A stretch of 64,000 nucleotides of DNA from Solicoccozyma terricola (taxonomy: Eukaryota; Basidiomycota; Tremellomycetes; Filobasidiales; Piskurozymaceae), in NCBI GenBank assembly GCA_001600875.1, contig BCLD01000018.1, positions 684,689 through 748,688 of the forward strand, in the 5' to 3' direction. Under the pieces are notes generated by a model. That model ran no database searches. It saw only the letters and a list, made by a program, of their open reading frames with translations, and was not told where the DNA came from. Position 1 is the first letter of the stretch, and each line of letters starts with the position of its first letter. This document shows, piece by piece, positions 13,101 through 22,553 of this stretch. A program made the position numbers and the translations under genes.

Positions 13101-13632
13101 AAGAGATGTTTTATGACCATGTCCTCCGTGAGAGTGAGAAGAACCAAGGCCAAGACCGCCTAGTAACGATGAAATGCCTGAACCACTCGTTGACCCGTTC
13201 CAACCGCTCGCGGATGTTGGAGTCCCAAAAACGTGTTGTGGACGATGTTGAATGTTACTCCCACTCCCACCACCTGGTGATGATGGAGCAGGAGAACTTG
13301 TACTAGTAGGAAGATTTGATGGTGTAGTGTATGAGCCGGAAGCTGGAGAATGATTGGAAGAAGGTGAAGGTGCAGTTGAACGTTTGAATGGTGATCTACC
13401 TTTTCCTAATCCGGGAAGAGCAGGTAGTCTTCGAAATGCGGATGATGAGGATGATGAGGATGAGGAGGGTGGAGGTGTTGAACCGCGAGGTGAGGAGGAG
13501 GATGTTGGAGCGTTGGAAGACCGGGAAGCGCCTTGACAGAATCAGAAGAGGGCAGAAATGGAGGTCAGCTGAATCATCCGTTGGGAAGGATGTCATAAAT
13601 TTCTGTGGGGTCTCACCATTCAAGTCCATCAT
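10175..13632 (-). CDS. Kelch-repeat protein with long disordered N-terminus
   Basis: 966-residue protein of nine exons: 13617-13632, 11636-13531, 11423-11572, 11206-11355, 10812-11129, 10647-10751, 10583 to 10545, 10304-10479, 10175-10225; every junction keeps phase. Residues 1 to about 635 are Ser/Pro/Arg-rich and disordered. Residues 640-950 hold six kelch blades: RAHTATLVGQKIYVIGGTD, RAHSTTLVGKLLYVFGGGDG, RAHSTVLYLHYLVIFGGGNG, GYHTANLVGHKMVIYGGSDG, LSHTATQVGSYLFVIGGHDG, GYHTSITHDSRLFVMGGYNG. It ends YLPQVTAFEIDETFQNNDID. Kelch plus a long tail recalls fungal cell-end proteins such as Kel1/Tea1, but order is reversed (tail first) and no coiled coil is seen, so I leave function open. The first exon has only 16 nt; it is the only ATG that enters the large exon in frame. 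Confidence 0.85.
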
Positions 13633-14571
13633 CCTTCAGCGATCCTAACCGCTCAATGAGCTGATTGTATTGGCTGTGGGATCGGCGATGATTGTCGTCT
13701 GAGGTGTTCACTCCTACCTCCTTGGAATAGAGCTGATAAGCTGATGCCTTTCGATGACTGGTGGTAAGGGATTTGAAAGACGGAGTATGAGATATTTGCA
13801 GGTCGAAGCCTGTGTTTGTGTTCGTACGTGTGCGTGTGACCAACGATGTTCCGACGTACGACGTCCGCTCCTCAAGTCCTAGCGATGGAGTTATTGCAGA
13901 TCAACTATTCCTCGACTGGTATCCTTCCTGTGCAGCCTGGCCTTCCAAACGAGCTAGCTACTGATTCCTTGCCTATCAGAGATGAACGAAATCGGATGAG
14001 TAGGGATAGGTTGTTATCCCTGCCACCGGTTGCTCATGTTCATGGAAGTCCGCCGTCTAGTCCTGCAGTCGTTGCTATTTGATCTAGGCCGCGCGGTGAC
14101 GCCGAATGGACCAGCGAACAGTGACCACACAGACACTCGTGGAGTCGAGTCGAGGATGGATTGTATGATACTCCTGATGAAGCTGAATGTATGTGATTGT
14201 TCGCGTCGCGTTGTTCCTAGCAGCTGGGGTTGAGGTGGATGATATCACCAAGATGCAACGCAACGATCCACAACGACGAGGGCCTCGGTCTGGCTGGCGG
14301 CAAGGAGGATATCACAAAGACCTAGACCCAGGTACTTCCCTGCCATGTCCCCCTCCAGCTCAGCACCACTCACCAACCCCCTCCCAGGACCCCATCCGTG
14401 GTGATATTCCGCACAGGGGGCGTCATAATGAGGTGGGAATAATGTTTTCAGATTTAATAATCATATGAAGCCCCCAGGCCGTCGTCCCTCATCGATCTCA
14501 AACGTATTCAACACCCCACCCGTATCATCTTCAACCCCCCGTTCCTCCCACTTCAAGTAGATCTCTTCGTC
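13633..14571. other. Divergent intergenic region, kelch / NDUFA1
   Basis: 939 bp between two divergent starts. It holds several short ORFs on both strands with no recognisable protein and no good splice context. It must contain both promoters and leaders. No tRNA-like or repeat structure stood out. Confidence 0.5.
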
Positions 14572-15358
14572 ATGCCTGTTCCATGGGAAGCTCTCATTCC
14601 ATTCGGTAAGTGTGATCATATCTCTCCGCCGGGTGGGTCGAAACTAAATCTTGCGCGAACGAATCAGGTCTTATGACTGTCATGTTTGGAGCTACTGGGA
14701 CGTTGTTCAGCGTAGCAAAGAGGGCGACAAATGATGGAAAGGTGAGGTCCTTGGTTTGGGAATAGAGGAGAGAAAAGCACGTGGAGAGTTATGGATGGTA
14801 GTGCGGAAGAAGGAAGTTAGAGATAGGGATTGGAATGGGTTGAACGAGGGCCTTCTCTTCTCCTTTCATCTTTGGAAGACAGGCGAAAGTCATATAAGAA
14901 TGTTAGCTTTTGAATCGGGAACCTTTGCTGATAATCTCTCCTCCTTGCATCTTCATCAACGACAACGACGACACAATCGACAACTTTTCCCCTCTCCCTG
15001 CACCGTTCAACCGAATCGTCCAAATCTATCCTCCATCTCCGCGTGGCCATCATCCAACACGCACATATCTCTGGTCCCTCCATATCCCCATATCCACAGC
15101 CACCACGTTACAACATAGATGCATGGGAACACATGATGATGAAGCGAGATGAGAGGTTGACAGGATCATGGCGAGGACAAAGTGTAAGTTCCTATTTTCT
15201 TCATTTCAAATCGCTTTTGCTCCGTATCCCATCAACGACATATGGGACTTGATGTAACCCTCGTATTGATGGTTCTTTTGTGACTCGTTTAGTCTGAACC
15301 AGTCGCACCGGAAACATTCGCGACTAATTCAGTATGGGAAACTGAGAAAATCAATTAG
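14572..15358 (+). CDS. NADH:ubiquinone oxidoreductase subunit NDUFA1 (MWFE)
   Basis: Small membrane subunit of respiratory complex I, needed for assembly of the membrane arm. Four exons (14572-14605, 14668-14741, 15100-15183, 15293-15358) give 85 residues. Seen: the start MPVPWEALIPFGLMTVMFGA with a single membrane helix (about residues 6-27), then NDGKPPRYNIDAWEHMMMKR and DERLTGSWRGQS, matching the MERDRRLTG-type motif of fungal MWFE proteins. Intron 2 is long for this window (358 nt) and contains unrelated ORFs. It converges on VPS17. Confidence 0.87.
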
Positions 15359-15535
15359 AAGTTTGACGAAGGGAACGGAATTTAGGGTATTGTGTAACGA
15401 ATGAGCAATGTTATGCTTTTTAACCGATCTTGCGTGCACGCATGCATCCTTTTATTCAAAGTTGAAAACCTCTAACGCAAGACAGCCATGATATACAACG
15501 GAGGAAAAAAGTGAAAAGCAGTCCGAGGGACCTTA

Positions 15536-18400
15536 TCAAAACATGTTGGCTAAACTTCGAGCAGCAGCTTTATCGTCCAATTTCCTTCGTTGAGTAGAGT
15601 ATACTGGTGAAGGTCGTTGTTGTTGAGACGATGAAGAGATGAACATGGATTGAGCCATTGGATGAACGTTTGGATTGGGGGGAGGTTGATAATTCTGTGG
15701 AGGAAGTTGTTGATACGCGACCGGGACCTGTTGCGGAGGGAGCGGTGGTAGCGCAGCCGATTGGCCGTGTTGGTATGGTATTTGAGGGTTGTGCATTTGA
15801 CCTTGTGTTTGGCTTCCAGGCTGATGTGGCGGTTGGTATCGAGGTTGAGGATAAGATGGTTGTGGCGATTGACCAGGAAGGTAAAGCGATTGAGTCATTG
15901 TGGAGTGAGGTTGAGCGGCGGGAGTCGATTGAGGTATAGGTGGTGCAGACCACGTAGTAGCCATGGAAGCGGAAGTCGCTGACGTAGCAGTAGGCACCGC
16001 CGCTGCCGAGTAACTTTCCCTCCTACGCTCATCACCAGTCGTCATCCCAACCTGTTGTCTACCAATTGCCATCTTGCCACCCTCAATTTTCCTGCCCACA
16101 CTCTTCAAATCTGGACGTAACGCTTCCAACTCCTTCAACGTCTGTCGTTCGTACATGATCTTTGTACGAACAAATTCAAGCAAGACTGAGGCGGCGTCTT
16201 CGTGAGCTTGACGAGAGTGGGTTTGAAGAGCCGTTCGAAGGTGATTGGAGATTGCTTGTACACGTTGAGCGAGGATGGAATCGAGTTCTTGAGCCTGTGA
16301 GGGTAAACGCATCCGTCAGGTGGTGGTTCCGCGATCCGACGATTTCTTTCCACCGCGGACTCACATCTTGCATCTCTGCAATCGCATCATCGACTTTTTG
16401 AGAGCTAATGTTGGAACTTCCCTTGAGTCGTTCTACAGTCCGGCGTTTGTTGATAGCTACCTTGGAAGCACTTTGAGCGTCTTCAAGGACTTGAATACGA
16501 TTGAGAAGTGTTTCCTTGAAATTTTCCCGGGTGTCAGATAGATCAGTGACAACACTCTTGGACAAATCATCAACGTATTCATTTCACCTTTGCTGCTCTA
16601 GCATTCAACGCTTGATATCCCAACGGATCACTTAGGACGATGTTATCACTCACAGCCTGGATAGATGTAGTAACGACCAAGAACCAAAGCATCAGTATAA
16701 AACGACAATGCGTACAACCAATCATTCTCCTCACCTGAGCTTGAGCGACCCCAGCCAAACTCTCGAAACCTCTCCCGACTTTCCTAATCGCGTTGGATAA
16801 TTCAGGTGATGGTTCAACCGTCGCCAACGAGATCAATTTTGCGCCTGTATCCGCTTCTGCTACTGCGATAGCTATTCCATCCAAATCCCATAAGCATGAA
16901 TCTCTCCACCTCCCTTCCTTTTCAAGGCTTTAAAAACAGGGCGAGGAGTATTCGTACTCACCACGTCGAGCTGAACCAACTTTCCCAACACTAACAGCTA
17001 ATCCACCCCATTTCTCTTCTAATTTTTCAATCTCTCCCTTCGCAGCAGCTAAATCATCATCCTCATCCGGTGGTCCTCTTTTAAATACCCTAGTGAACGC
17101 TGAGGGTAGTGTTACTGAGGGAATCGAAACTCCTACTCGGGAAGTAGATGTACGAGAGGAAGACGATGAGAATGGGGTGGAACCATTACCATGTCGAGGA
17201 GTTGGTTGATACTGCATGGATTTGTTTTGGGGTTCAGTGTGATGTTTTTGTTTTTTTGTTTTTAGATGAATGTGTTTAGGAAGTGACGGTCGACTTACAC
17301 CGAAATCACTCTCCAAGAACGCTCGTAATTCATCATCTTTCTGTAATACTGGATCTTCGCATACTCTAGATAACCATCTTTGTAACGAATTCCTTACAAG
17401 TCTATCATCTATTCAAACCCAAACCAAAAAAAAGGGAATGTATCAGTCCCGTTCGAGGCGTTCATTCACCATTATCCGCCATTAACGAAGGGAAGCAAAC
17501 GAACCTTCTTCATCTGTCACTGCCGAGGTATTCGGTAATGGTAAAGCCGGTACAATAGCTGTGTATTACTCAACGATCAGTCTAACCCCTTCCAATTTTC
17601 ATAATCTATTTGAAACCCTTCAAGGAAAACGGTCTATTGAACTTACTATGAGGATTGGTATACGCCATTTGTTCGGCAAACGATTGAAATTCAGTATAAG
17701 ACCTTTGCATGTTCTTGTACAGCGTTGTTCTGAAATTAGGTAAATTGGTCTATGAGAGAGGTTGGTGGGGGGGGGGGGGGGGGGNNNNNNNNNNNNNNNN
17801 NNNNNNNNNNNNNNNNNNNNNNNNNNNNNNNNNNNNNNNNNNNNNNNNNNNNNNNNNNNNNNNNNNNNNNNNNNNNNNNNNNNNNNNNNNNNNNNNNNNN
17901 NNNNNNNNNNNNNNNNNNNNGTGTGTATTGTAGGCTAAGAGGTACGACATGAGACAAGGGGGGGGGGGGGGGGGGGGGGGGGGGAGGAAAGTTTCAAATA
18001 GGTAAGTATTGTTTCTTTTGAAATAACCTATCGATTAGGGGAGAAAAGGACGGGAAAGACGTACACCTGCATCGAATCGAATCAATACATCTTTCCGATT
18101 CCTTTCCAATCCACTTATCCTAACTTTCAAATACGGATTAATTGAACGTGAACCACTTGATACCCCATTAGTCGTCCCGGTACTATCTCCTTGTCCTTGA
18201 ACATTATCAACGACATTATGCGGTGGTGGTGGTGGTGGAGGAGAAGATAAACTAGGACTTGGCATTCCGAATATCTTGGGATCTTTAGTGAATGATGTAG
18301 TGGTGGAGGTGGTGGTGGTGGTGGTAGGAGTGGGATTATTGATTGAAAACGGTGAAGCTGGGGAATTGGACCATGCGTCTCTTGTAAGATGGTTGGACAT
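15536..18400 (-). CDS. Vps17-like sorting nexin (PX-BAR), retromer subunit
   Basis: Retromer-associated sorting nexin that by family pairs with Vps5 on endosomes. Exon 1 (18065-18400) encodes MSNHLTRDAW through a PX start (NPYLKVRISGLERNRKDVLI). Exon 2 begins at 17749 with TNLPNFRTTLYKNMQRSYTE and continues EFQSFAEQMAYTNP. Later exons give IVPALPLP, DEEDDRLVRNSLQRWLSRV, EDPVLQKDDELRAFLESDFG, then a BAR-type helical region (IRKVGRGFESLAGVAQAQ; LLNRIQVLEDAQSASKVAIN; LLEFVRTKIMYERQTLKEL). The C-terminal 130 residues are Gln/Pro-rich and unstructured. Intron 1 (17750-18064) contains a 136-base N gap and poly-G; the donor GTACGT after GATGCAGGT keeps frame. An in-frame ATG further upstream (18505) exists but the 18400 start gives the usual short leader. 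Confidence 0.84.
17764..17984. other. Assembly gap with flanking poly-G and a misplaced 35-nt fragment
   Basis: N run at 17785-17920 inside VPS17 intron 1, with poly-G on its left and another poly-G (about 26) from 17958. The fragment between them, 17921-17955, is the exact reverse complement of 25739-25773 in AKR1. In AKR1 the sequence is functional (acceptor plus coding start of exon 2); here it has no role, so it is probably an assembly error. Confidence 0.8.
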
Positions 18401-18817
18401 GGTGTGTTGTGGGTGTGGATGGGGGACGGGGGTGGGAGGATGTATGGATGTATGTCGGTTGATGGGTTGTGAGCTGGAATGGAACTCGAGTCGCGGGCTT
18501 GACATCCCCGTCCGGGTGGCAATTTACTGTTGGGGAGGGGGAGGGAAGGTATCTCTGTATCGTGTATTGGTACAGGGTAGAGGGGAGAGGGGAGAGGACA
18601 GAGGAGGATACCTGTGATTACTGGGACACATACCTCTCACAACTATATTGCACAGCAGCGTCTTTGATTGTAATGTCACAGACTTCTACCAGGATACAGG
18701 TCCGTAGGGTTCAGCCGAATATCAGGTGTAACAGTTCTGATGTAAGCGCTCTTGTGGACTATGGTCCAGTATTTTGAGCATTGTAGATTGAGCATGGGAG
18801 TGGAAGGGATCCAAAAA

Positions 18818-18970
18818 TGTAGTGATTCACAGTCACTACACTACATTTCAGCTAACAGTGTAGTGAAGTGTAGTGATCTCTGGAGTGTAGTGTAGTGATG
18901 GTCAACCACACTATAAAATCACTACATTACACTACACTACACACCCACAGTGTAGTGTAGTTTGTGGATC
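18818..18970. repeat. TGTAGTG fold-back repeat block
   Basis: About 150 bp built from TGTAGTG/CACTACA units in both orientations. Example: an 8-bp perfect arm TGTAGTGA at 18818-18825 pairs with TCACTACA at 18833-18840. A larger pair is formed by the GTGTAGTGTAGTGAT block near 18881-18899 and the ATCACTACATTACACTACAC block from about 18917. The units are not in the flanking sequence. Confidence 0.7.
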
Positions 18971-19466
18971 GTAGAACAGTTGGTACGACACCAAAACTAT
19001 ACTTCGATATAGATCTCTTGGCATTAGAGTGATCCCCCCAGCAGCAGCAGCAGCAACAACCAACAGACATGACCCGGAGAGGATGATTTGATCTTCATCT
19101 GCTCGTGGTGGATGTTACCAAAACGAATCGTGAAACCTGAAGATACTATATTAGGGATCGATGATGATTCATTTTACTCGGCGAAGTCGCAGAATAGTGC
19201 TCGTGGAAGACATTAATTGAATGTAGATTGATGAACCCCTTCCATGCTCCAACAACCACTCTCACCATCATCCCTATCCCTATCCACCCATGCACGCCAT
19301 CCCCCTCCCCCTCCCTCCACCCGTCGGTGATGTCGCCACCCATTACATAATCACGTCCCGCCCTCTAAAAATCCCCCGACTCGAACCAGCTGGCAAGCTA
19401 ATCCCATCGTCGATCTAATCAGTCAACCCCCAAGTTGATATCTACCACATCGTATTTGTTTATCTT

Positions 19467-19566
19467 GTGAGTGTCTCGCTGGTGATGAAAGGATAGGGGA
19501 GAAATGAATGGGAATTGACCTTTGTTTTTTCTCGTTCAACTTGTTATTTTCTCCCCCTCCACACAG
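19467..19566 (+). other. 5'-UTR intron of the Barentsz-like gene
   Basis: GTGAGT donor at 19467 and a CACACAG acceptor ending at 19566, just upstream of ATG 19610. Splicing it removes an in-frame upstream ATG at 19508 that would otherwise add 34 hydrophobic residues. Confidence 0.65.
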
Positions 19567-19609
19567 TTTATCATTTGTTTTGGTTGCTTTTTCTTTCCCC
19601 CCCTCGATA

Positions 19610-22351
19610 ATGGCTCAACCCGATTCAGTCATTCCTGCTACAGAACATACCTCCGTATCATCAGACCTTCCTCCTCCTCCTCCCACTACTACTACTACCG
19701 GCACTGCCGCTGACACGTCGGGTGTACCGGTTGCGGAATCGTCTACTTCAAAGAAGAAATCACGTCGGTTGAAACGAAGAGTTAGAGGTCGACGTGATGG
19801 GATCAAAGATGAAGTAGATGGGGAAGGAGGTGCTGATGGTGGTGGTGGTGGTGGTGGTGGTGGTGGTGATGATGAAGGATCAAACACGAGTGAAAGTGAA
19901 AGTGAACCATCGTCTTCTGGATCCGAGGACGACGACGAAGAAGATGAAGAAGAAGAAGAAGAAGAAGAGAAAGAGGAATCACCAAAGGATGAGATTGAAA
20001 ATAAATCGGGAAATTCAATAACAACCAATGATACGAATGGGAAATTCAAATCGACAGCAGCTTGGGCTGATGTTACAGATGCTTTGGATGATGGTGATGA
20101 GGGTATACCAGTCGTTGGGATCGATGAATTTAATCGAAACGGATTGGAAGCAGGAGCAGTAGCAGCAGCAGCAGCAGCAGAAACAACAACAACCACGACG
20201 GCGACGACGGCGACGACTACGAACAAAGGTGGTGAAGCAAATAGTAAGAAAACTTCAACTCGACCAGAACAAACGGAAGAACAGAAACGATCCAGAGCGT
20301 TATTGAAAAAAGAGAAATCAAAAGCAAAGCGATTGGCTGCGAAGATTGCCAAAAAGCCGGATGGTGGGAAGGACGTGATTGAACCTAGGGTTGCTTCGTC
20401 TTCAAAGGCCAATGTAAAGGATGAAAAGGTTGGAGTTTCAGTGGAGCAAGATGTCATCACAGATACGACAGCTGTACCGCCACCTACACAACAACAACCT
20501 CCTCGAGTATCCAATCGTCAAGCCTACCTAGCAAAAATCTCATCCGATCCATCATTCGTACCTCGCGTTGGTCGCTTTTGGACACACGATGAGCGTCATT
20601 ACGCTGCTGGTAAATTTGGACAGGGTGATTCGGAATACAGTGGGTTGAGGGAGATGTCGGATTATTGGAGGGGGAGAGGGTTTAGAGGGAGACCGAGAGG
20701 GTTTCCTATGAGGGGGATGGCGATCAGAGGGAGAGGTGGAGTGATGGGGGTGGCAGCTGGGGCTGGACATCTTGGTTCGGTATCACCAGCGGCGGCGACG
20801 GCGGCGACGGCGACGGCGTCAACTTCGACTTCGACCTCGACAGTCGTTCAGCCAGTAACGGGAGGAAACGCCGAGGAACCATCGCAAACTTCTCAACCTG
20901 AACCTTCAAACGCCACGACAATCACCTCCAATATCCCCGTCAACGTCGGCATGCCTACTTTCGGTAAAGGCAGATGGGGAACTGGAACCAACCAAGCGGT
21001 GGAGAGGGACTGGAACCACGATGGGTACCTCCAACTTGCCAAAGAGGACGACAGGCGTGCTGCTCAACGCGCTCGAGGTAGAGGACGAGGGTACATTCAG
21101 CAACCCCGCGGTGCCGCTTTCCAGGCTAGAGGTGGGCGAGGTGGGAGGTTTGTACCTCCGCCACCTCCTGTCGCAACGGGTGTGACGGAATCTGAGCGTA
21201 ATTTGGTCGATGGAACTTTGGCGACAACCTCCGTCGTCGTCAAGCTACCACTTCCTGCCACAACAATTGCGGAAGATGTCTCGCAAGCGCAAACAGCGGA
21301 GACGTCTCTCGAGATCCCTGAAGCGTCGGCGGATGTACCAGCCGTTTCGGAGACCGTTCCTTCACACGGTCTTCCCGCCGAACCGATCTCAGACTACTCT
21401 CATCTATCTGCTCCACCACTCGCCATCACCGCCGACATATCCTCGCTTCAACTTCAAGCTGAATATGCCGCCCTTCGTCAACAACAGGAACTCATGCGAC
21501 AAAAGGAGATCCGGTTGCAGGATGAAATGCGCCGCTTGGAAATCGAACAACAGAGGCTGCGAAGTGGGCTTGGGCCGGCTGTCATTTATGCTGGTAGTGA
21601 AAACGGTTCGATAGGAAGTGGTAGTGCGTCCGCCATGGCTCCTCCACAAGTCAATCTATCCAGCAGCGGCACGATGCTACCACCCGGCGTGGCCATGACC
21701 GAAAATGGCTCGTTCTACGAGATCTCGACTGGTCAACCGGTCGTCTTCGTACCCACACCTTCCCCAGGTCCGAGCGGTTCCGTCAACGGTTACGAGCAGG
21801 GCTATCGAGCACCTCCAGTATCTCAACGGGCTCCTTACTACCCTCAGCAGAATGCCGCGCCGTACTATCAATCACCCATGACTCCGGATTATGCGTCACC
21901 GCGTGGCGTTCCACAGCAGCAACATCGCCAGTCATCTGGTAGTGGATCTTACTACCCACCTGGCGCCTCGTCGATGCCACAGATGGGTGGTCGTGAGTCA
22001 CCTTACCAACCGGCTCCCGGACCAGGATATTTTGCGCTCCCCCGCCAGAACTCGAGGATTCAGATCCGCGCTCCCAATGCTTCTGGATCGCCAACCGAGG
22101 ACATGGCCTCGTCGGTGTTGAAAAAGCATGAGCGCAAGTCATCGCTCTCCACCTCGTACCGACCCGACCAAGACATGCAGGCTAATGGCATGGCATACCC
22201 CGGTGGCCTCGAATACGGCTATGCTGGACAGCAGCAGCAGGATCAGTCAAGGTATTATCAACAGCAACCACAATACCCCGCTCAACCTCAACAATACCCT
22301 ACCGGCGCTTACGGAGAATACGGTTATAATGCGCAGTACGGACAGTACTGA
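19610..22351 (+). CDS. CASC3/Barentsz-like exon-junction-complex protein (Btz domain)
   Basis: Intronless coding region of 913 residues. By family the Btz/SELOR domain binds eIF4AIII in the exon junction complex and marks spliced mRNA. Seen: an acidic and poly-Gly/poly-Glu N-terminus, a Lys-rich helix near 225-260, then the Btz-like block near residues 305-375: SDPSFVPRVGRFWTHDERHY followed by RGRGFRGRPRGFPMRG. Next come RGG-type stretches, a short predicted coiled coil near 625-660 (QLQAEYAALRQQQELMRQKE), and a C-terminal Gln/Tyr/Pro-rich low-complexity tail ending in GYNAQYGQY. The start at 19610 is preferred because the 5'-UTR intron removes the upstream ATG. Converges on the dynein gene with 202 bp between stops. 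Confidence 0.83.
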   Translation: MAQPDSVIPATEHTSVSSDLPPPPPTTTTTGTAADTSGVPVAESSTSKKKSRRLKRRVRGRRDGIKDEVDGEGGADGGGGGGGGGGDDEGSNTSESESEPSSSGSEDDDEEDEEEEEEEEKEESPKDEIENKSGNSITTNDTNGKFKSTAAWADVTDALDDGDEGIPVVGIDEFNRNGLEAGAVAAAAAAETTTTTTATTATTTNKGGEANSKKTSTRPEQTEEQKRSRALLKKEKSKAKRLAAKIAKKPDGGKDVIEPRVASSSKANVKDEKVGVSVEQDVITDTTAVPPPTQQQPPRVSNRQAYLAKISSDPSFVPRVGRFWTHDERHYAAGKFGQGDSEYSGLREMSDYWRGRGFRGRPRGFPMRGMAIRGRGGVMGVAAGAGHLGSVSPAAATAATATASTSTSTSTVVQPVTGGNAEEPSQTSQPEPSNATTITSNIPVNVGMPTFGKGRWGTGTNQAVERDWNHDGYLQLAKEDDRRAAQRARGRGRGYIQQPRGAAFQARGGRGGRFVPPPPPVATGVTESERNLVDGTLATTSVVVKLPLPATTIAEDVSQAQTAETSLEIPEASADVPAVSETVPSHGLPAEPISDYSHLSAPPLAITADISSLQLQAEYAALRQQQELMRQKEIRLQDEMRRLEIEQQRLRSGLGPAVIYAGSENGSIGSGSASAMAPPQVNLSSSGTMLPPGVAMTENGSFYEISTGQPVVFVPTPSPGPSGSVNGYEQGYRAPPVSQRAPYYPQQNAAPYYQSPMTPDYASPRGVPQQQHRQSSGSGSYYPPGASSMPQMGGRESPYQPAPGPGYFALPRQNSRIQIRAPNASGSPTEDMASSVLKKHERKSSLSTSYRPDQDMQANGMAYPGGLEYGYAGQQQQDQSRYYQQQPQYPAQPQQYPTGAYGEYGYNAQYGQY

Positions 22352-22553
22352 CCATAGCGAGAGAAAAGGGGAATCGTTGTATTTTGCCTTTAGTGTACGG
22401 TGTAGCCTTTGGAAACCCGCAAAAAAGCATATTCATGGGTAGCAAAGATCATTAAATGTGCATGGGTCGTCGTTAGCCTACGTACAGCATCAGTCAGAGC
22501 GGCGAGTCGTGACATGTTCAGGAAAAGGACCGTGGAAAAGAGGGGGAACCTTG

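Larger units (their letters stand above)
18401..19609. other. Divergent intergenic region, VPS17 / Barentsz-like, with fold-back repeats
   Basis: 1.2 kb between divergent starts. Holds the TGTAGTG fold-back block (18818-18970) and a spliced 5' leader of the downstream gene. The VPS17-proximal end is G/T-rich microsatellite. No coding potential seen on either strand. Confidence 0.55.

Noticed and set aside
13613..13843. Minus-strand ORF with a possible longer N-terminus for the kelch protein
   Set aside because: Its frame leaves two bases at the donor, whereas exon 2 needs one, so it cannot join in frame.
19360..19430. TCGAA-containing stretch resembling a tRNA T-loop
   Set aside because: No matching acceptor or anticodon stems; no tRNA cloverleaf could be drawn here or elsewhere in the window.
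19508..19609. Upstream ATG giving a longer, signal-peptide-like N-terminus for the Barentsz-like protein
   Set aside because: It lies in a GTGAGT...CACACAG intron of the leader and a nuclear/cytoplasmic EJC protein would not be secreted.
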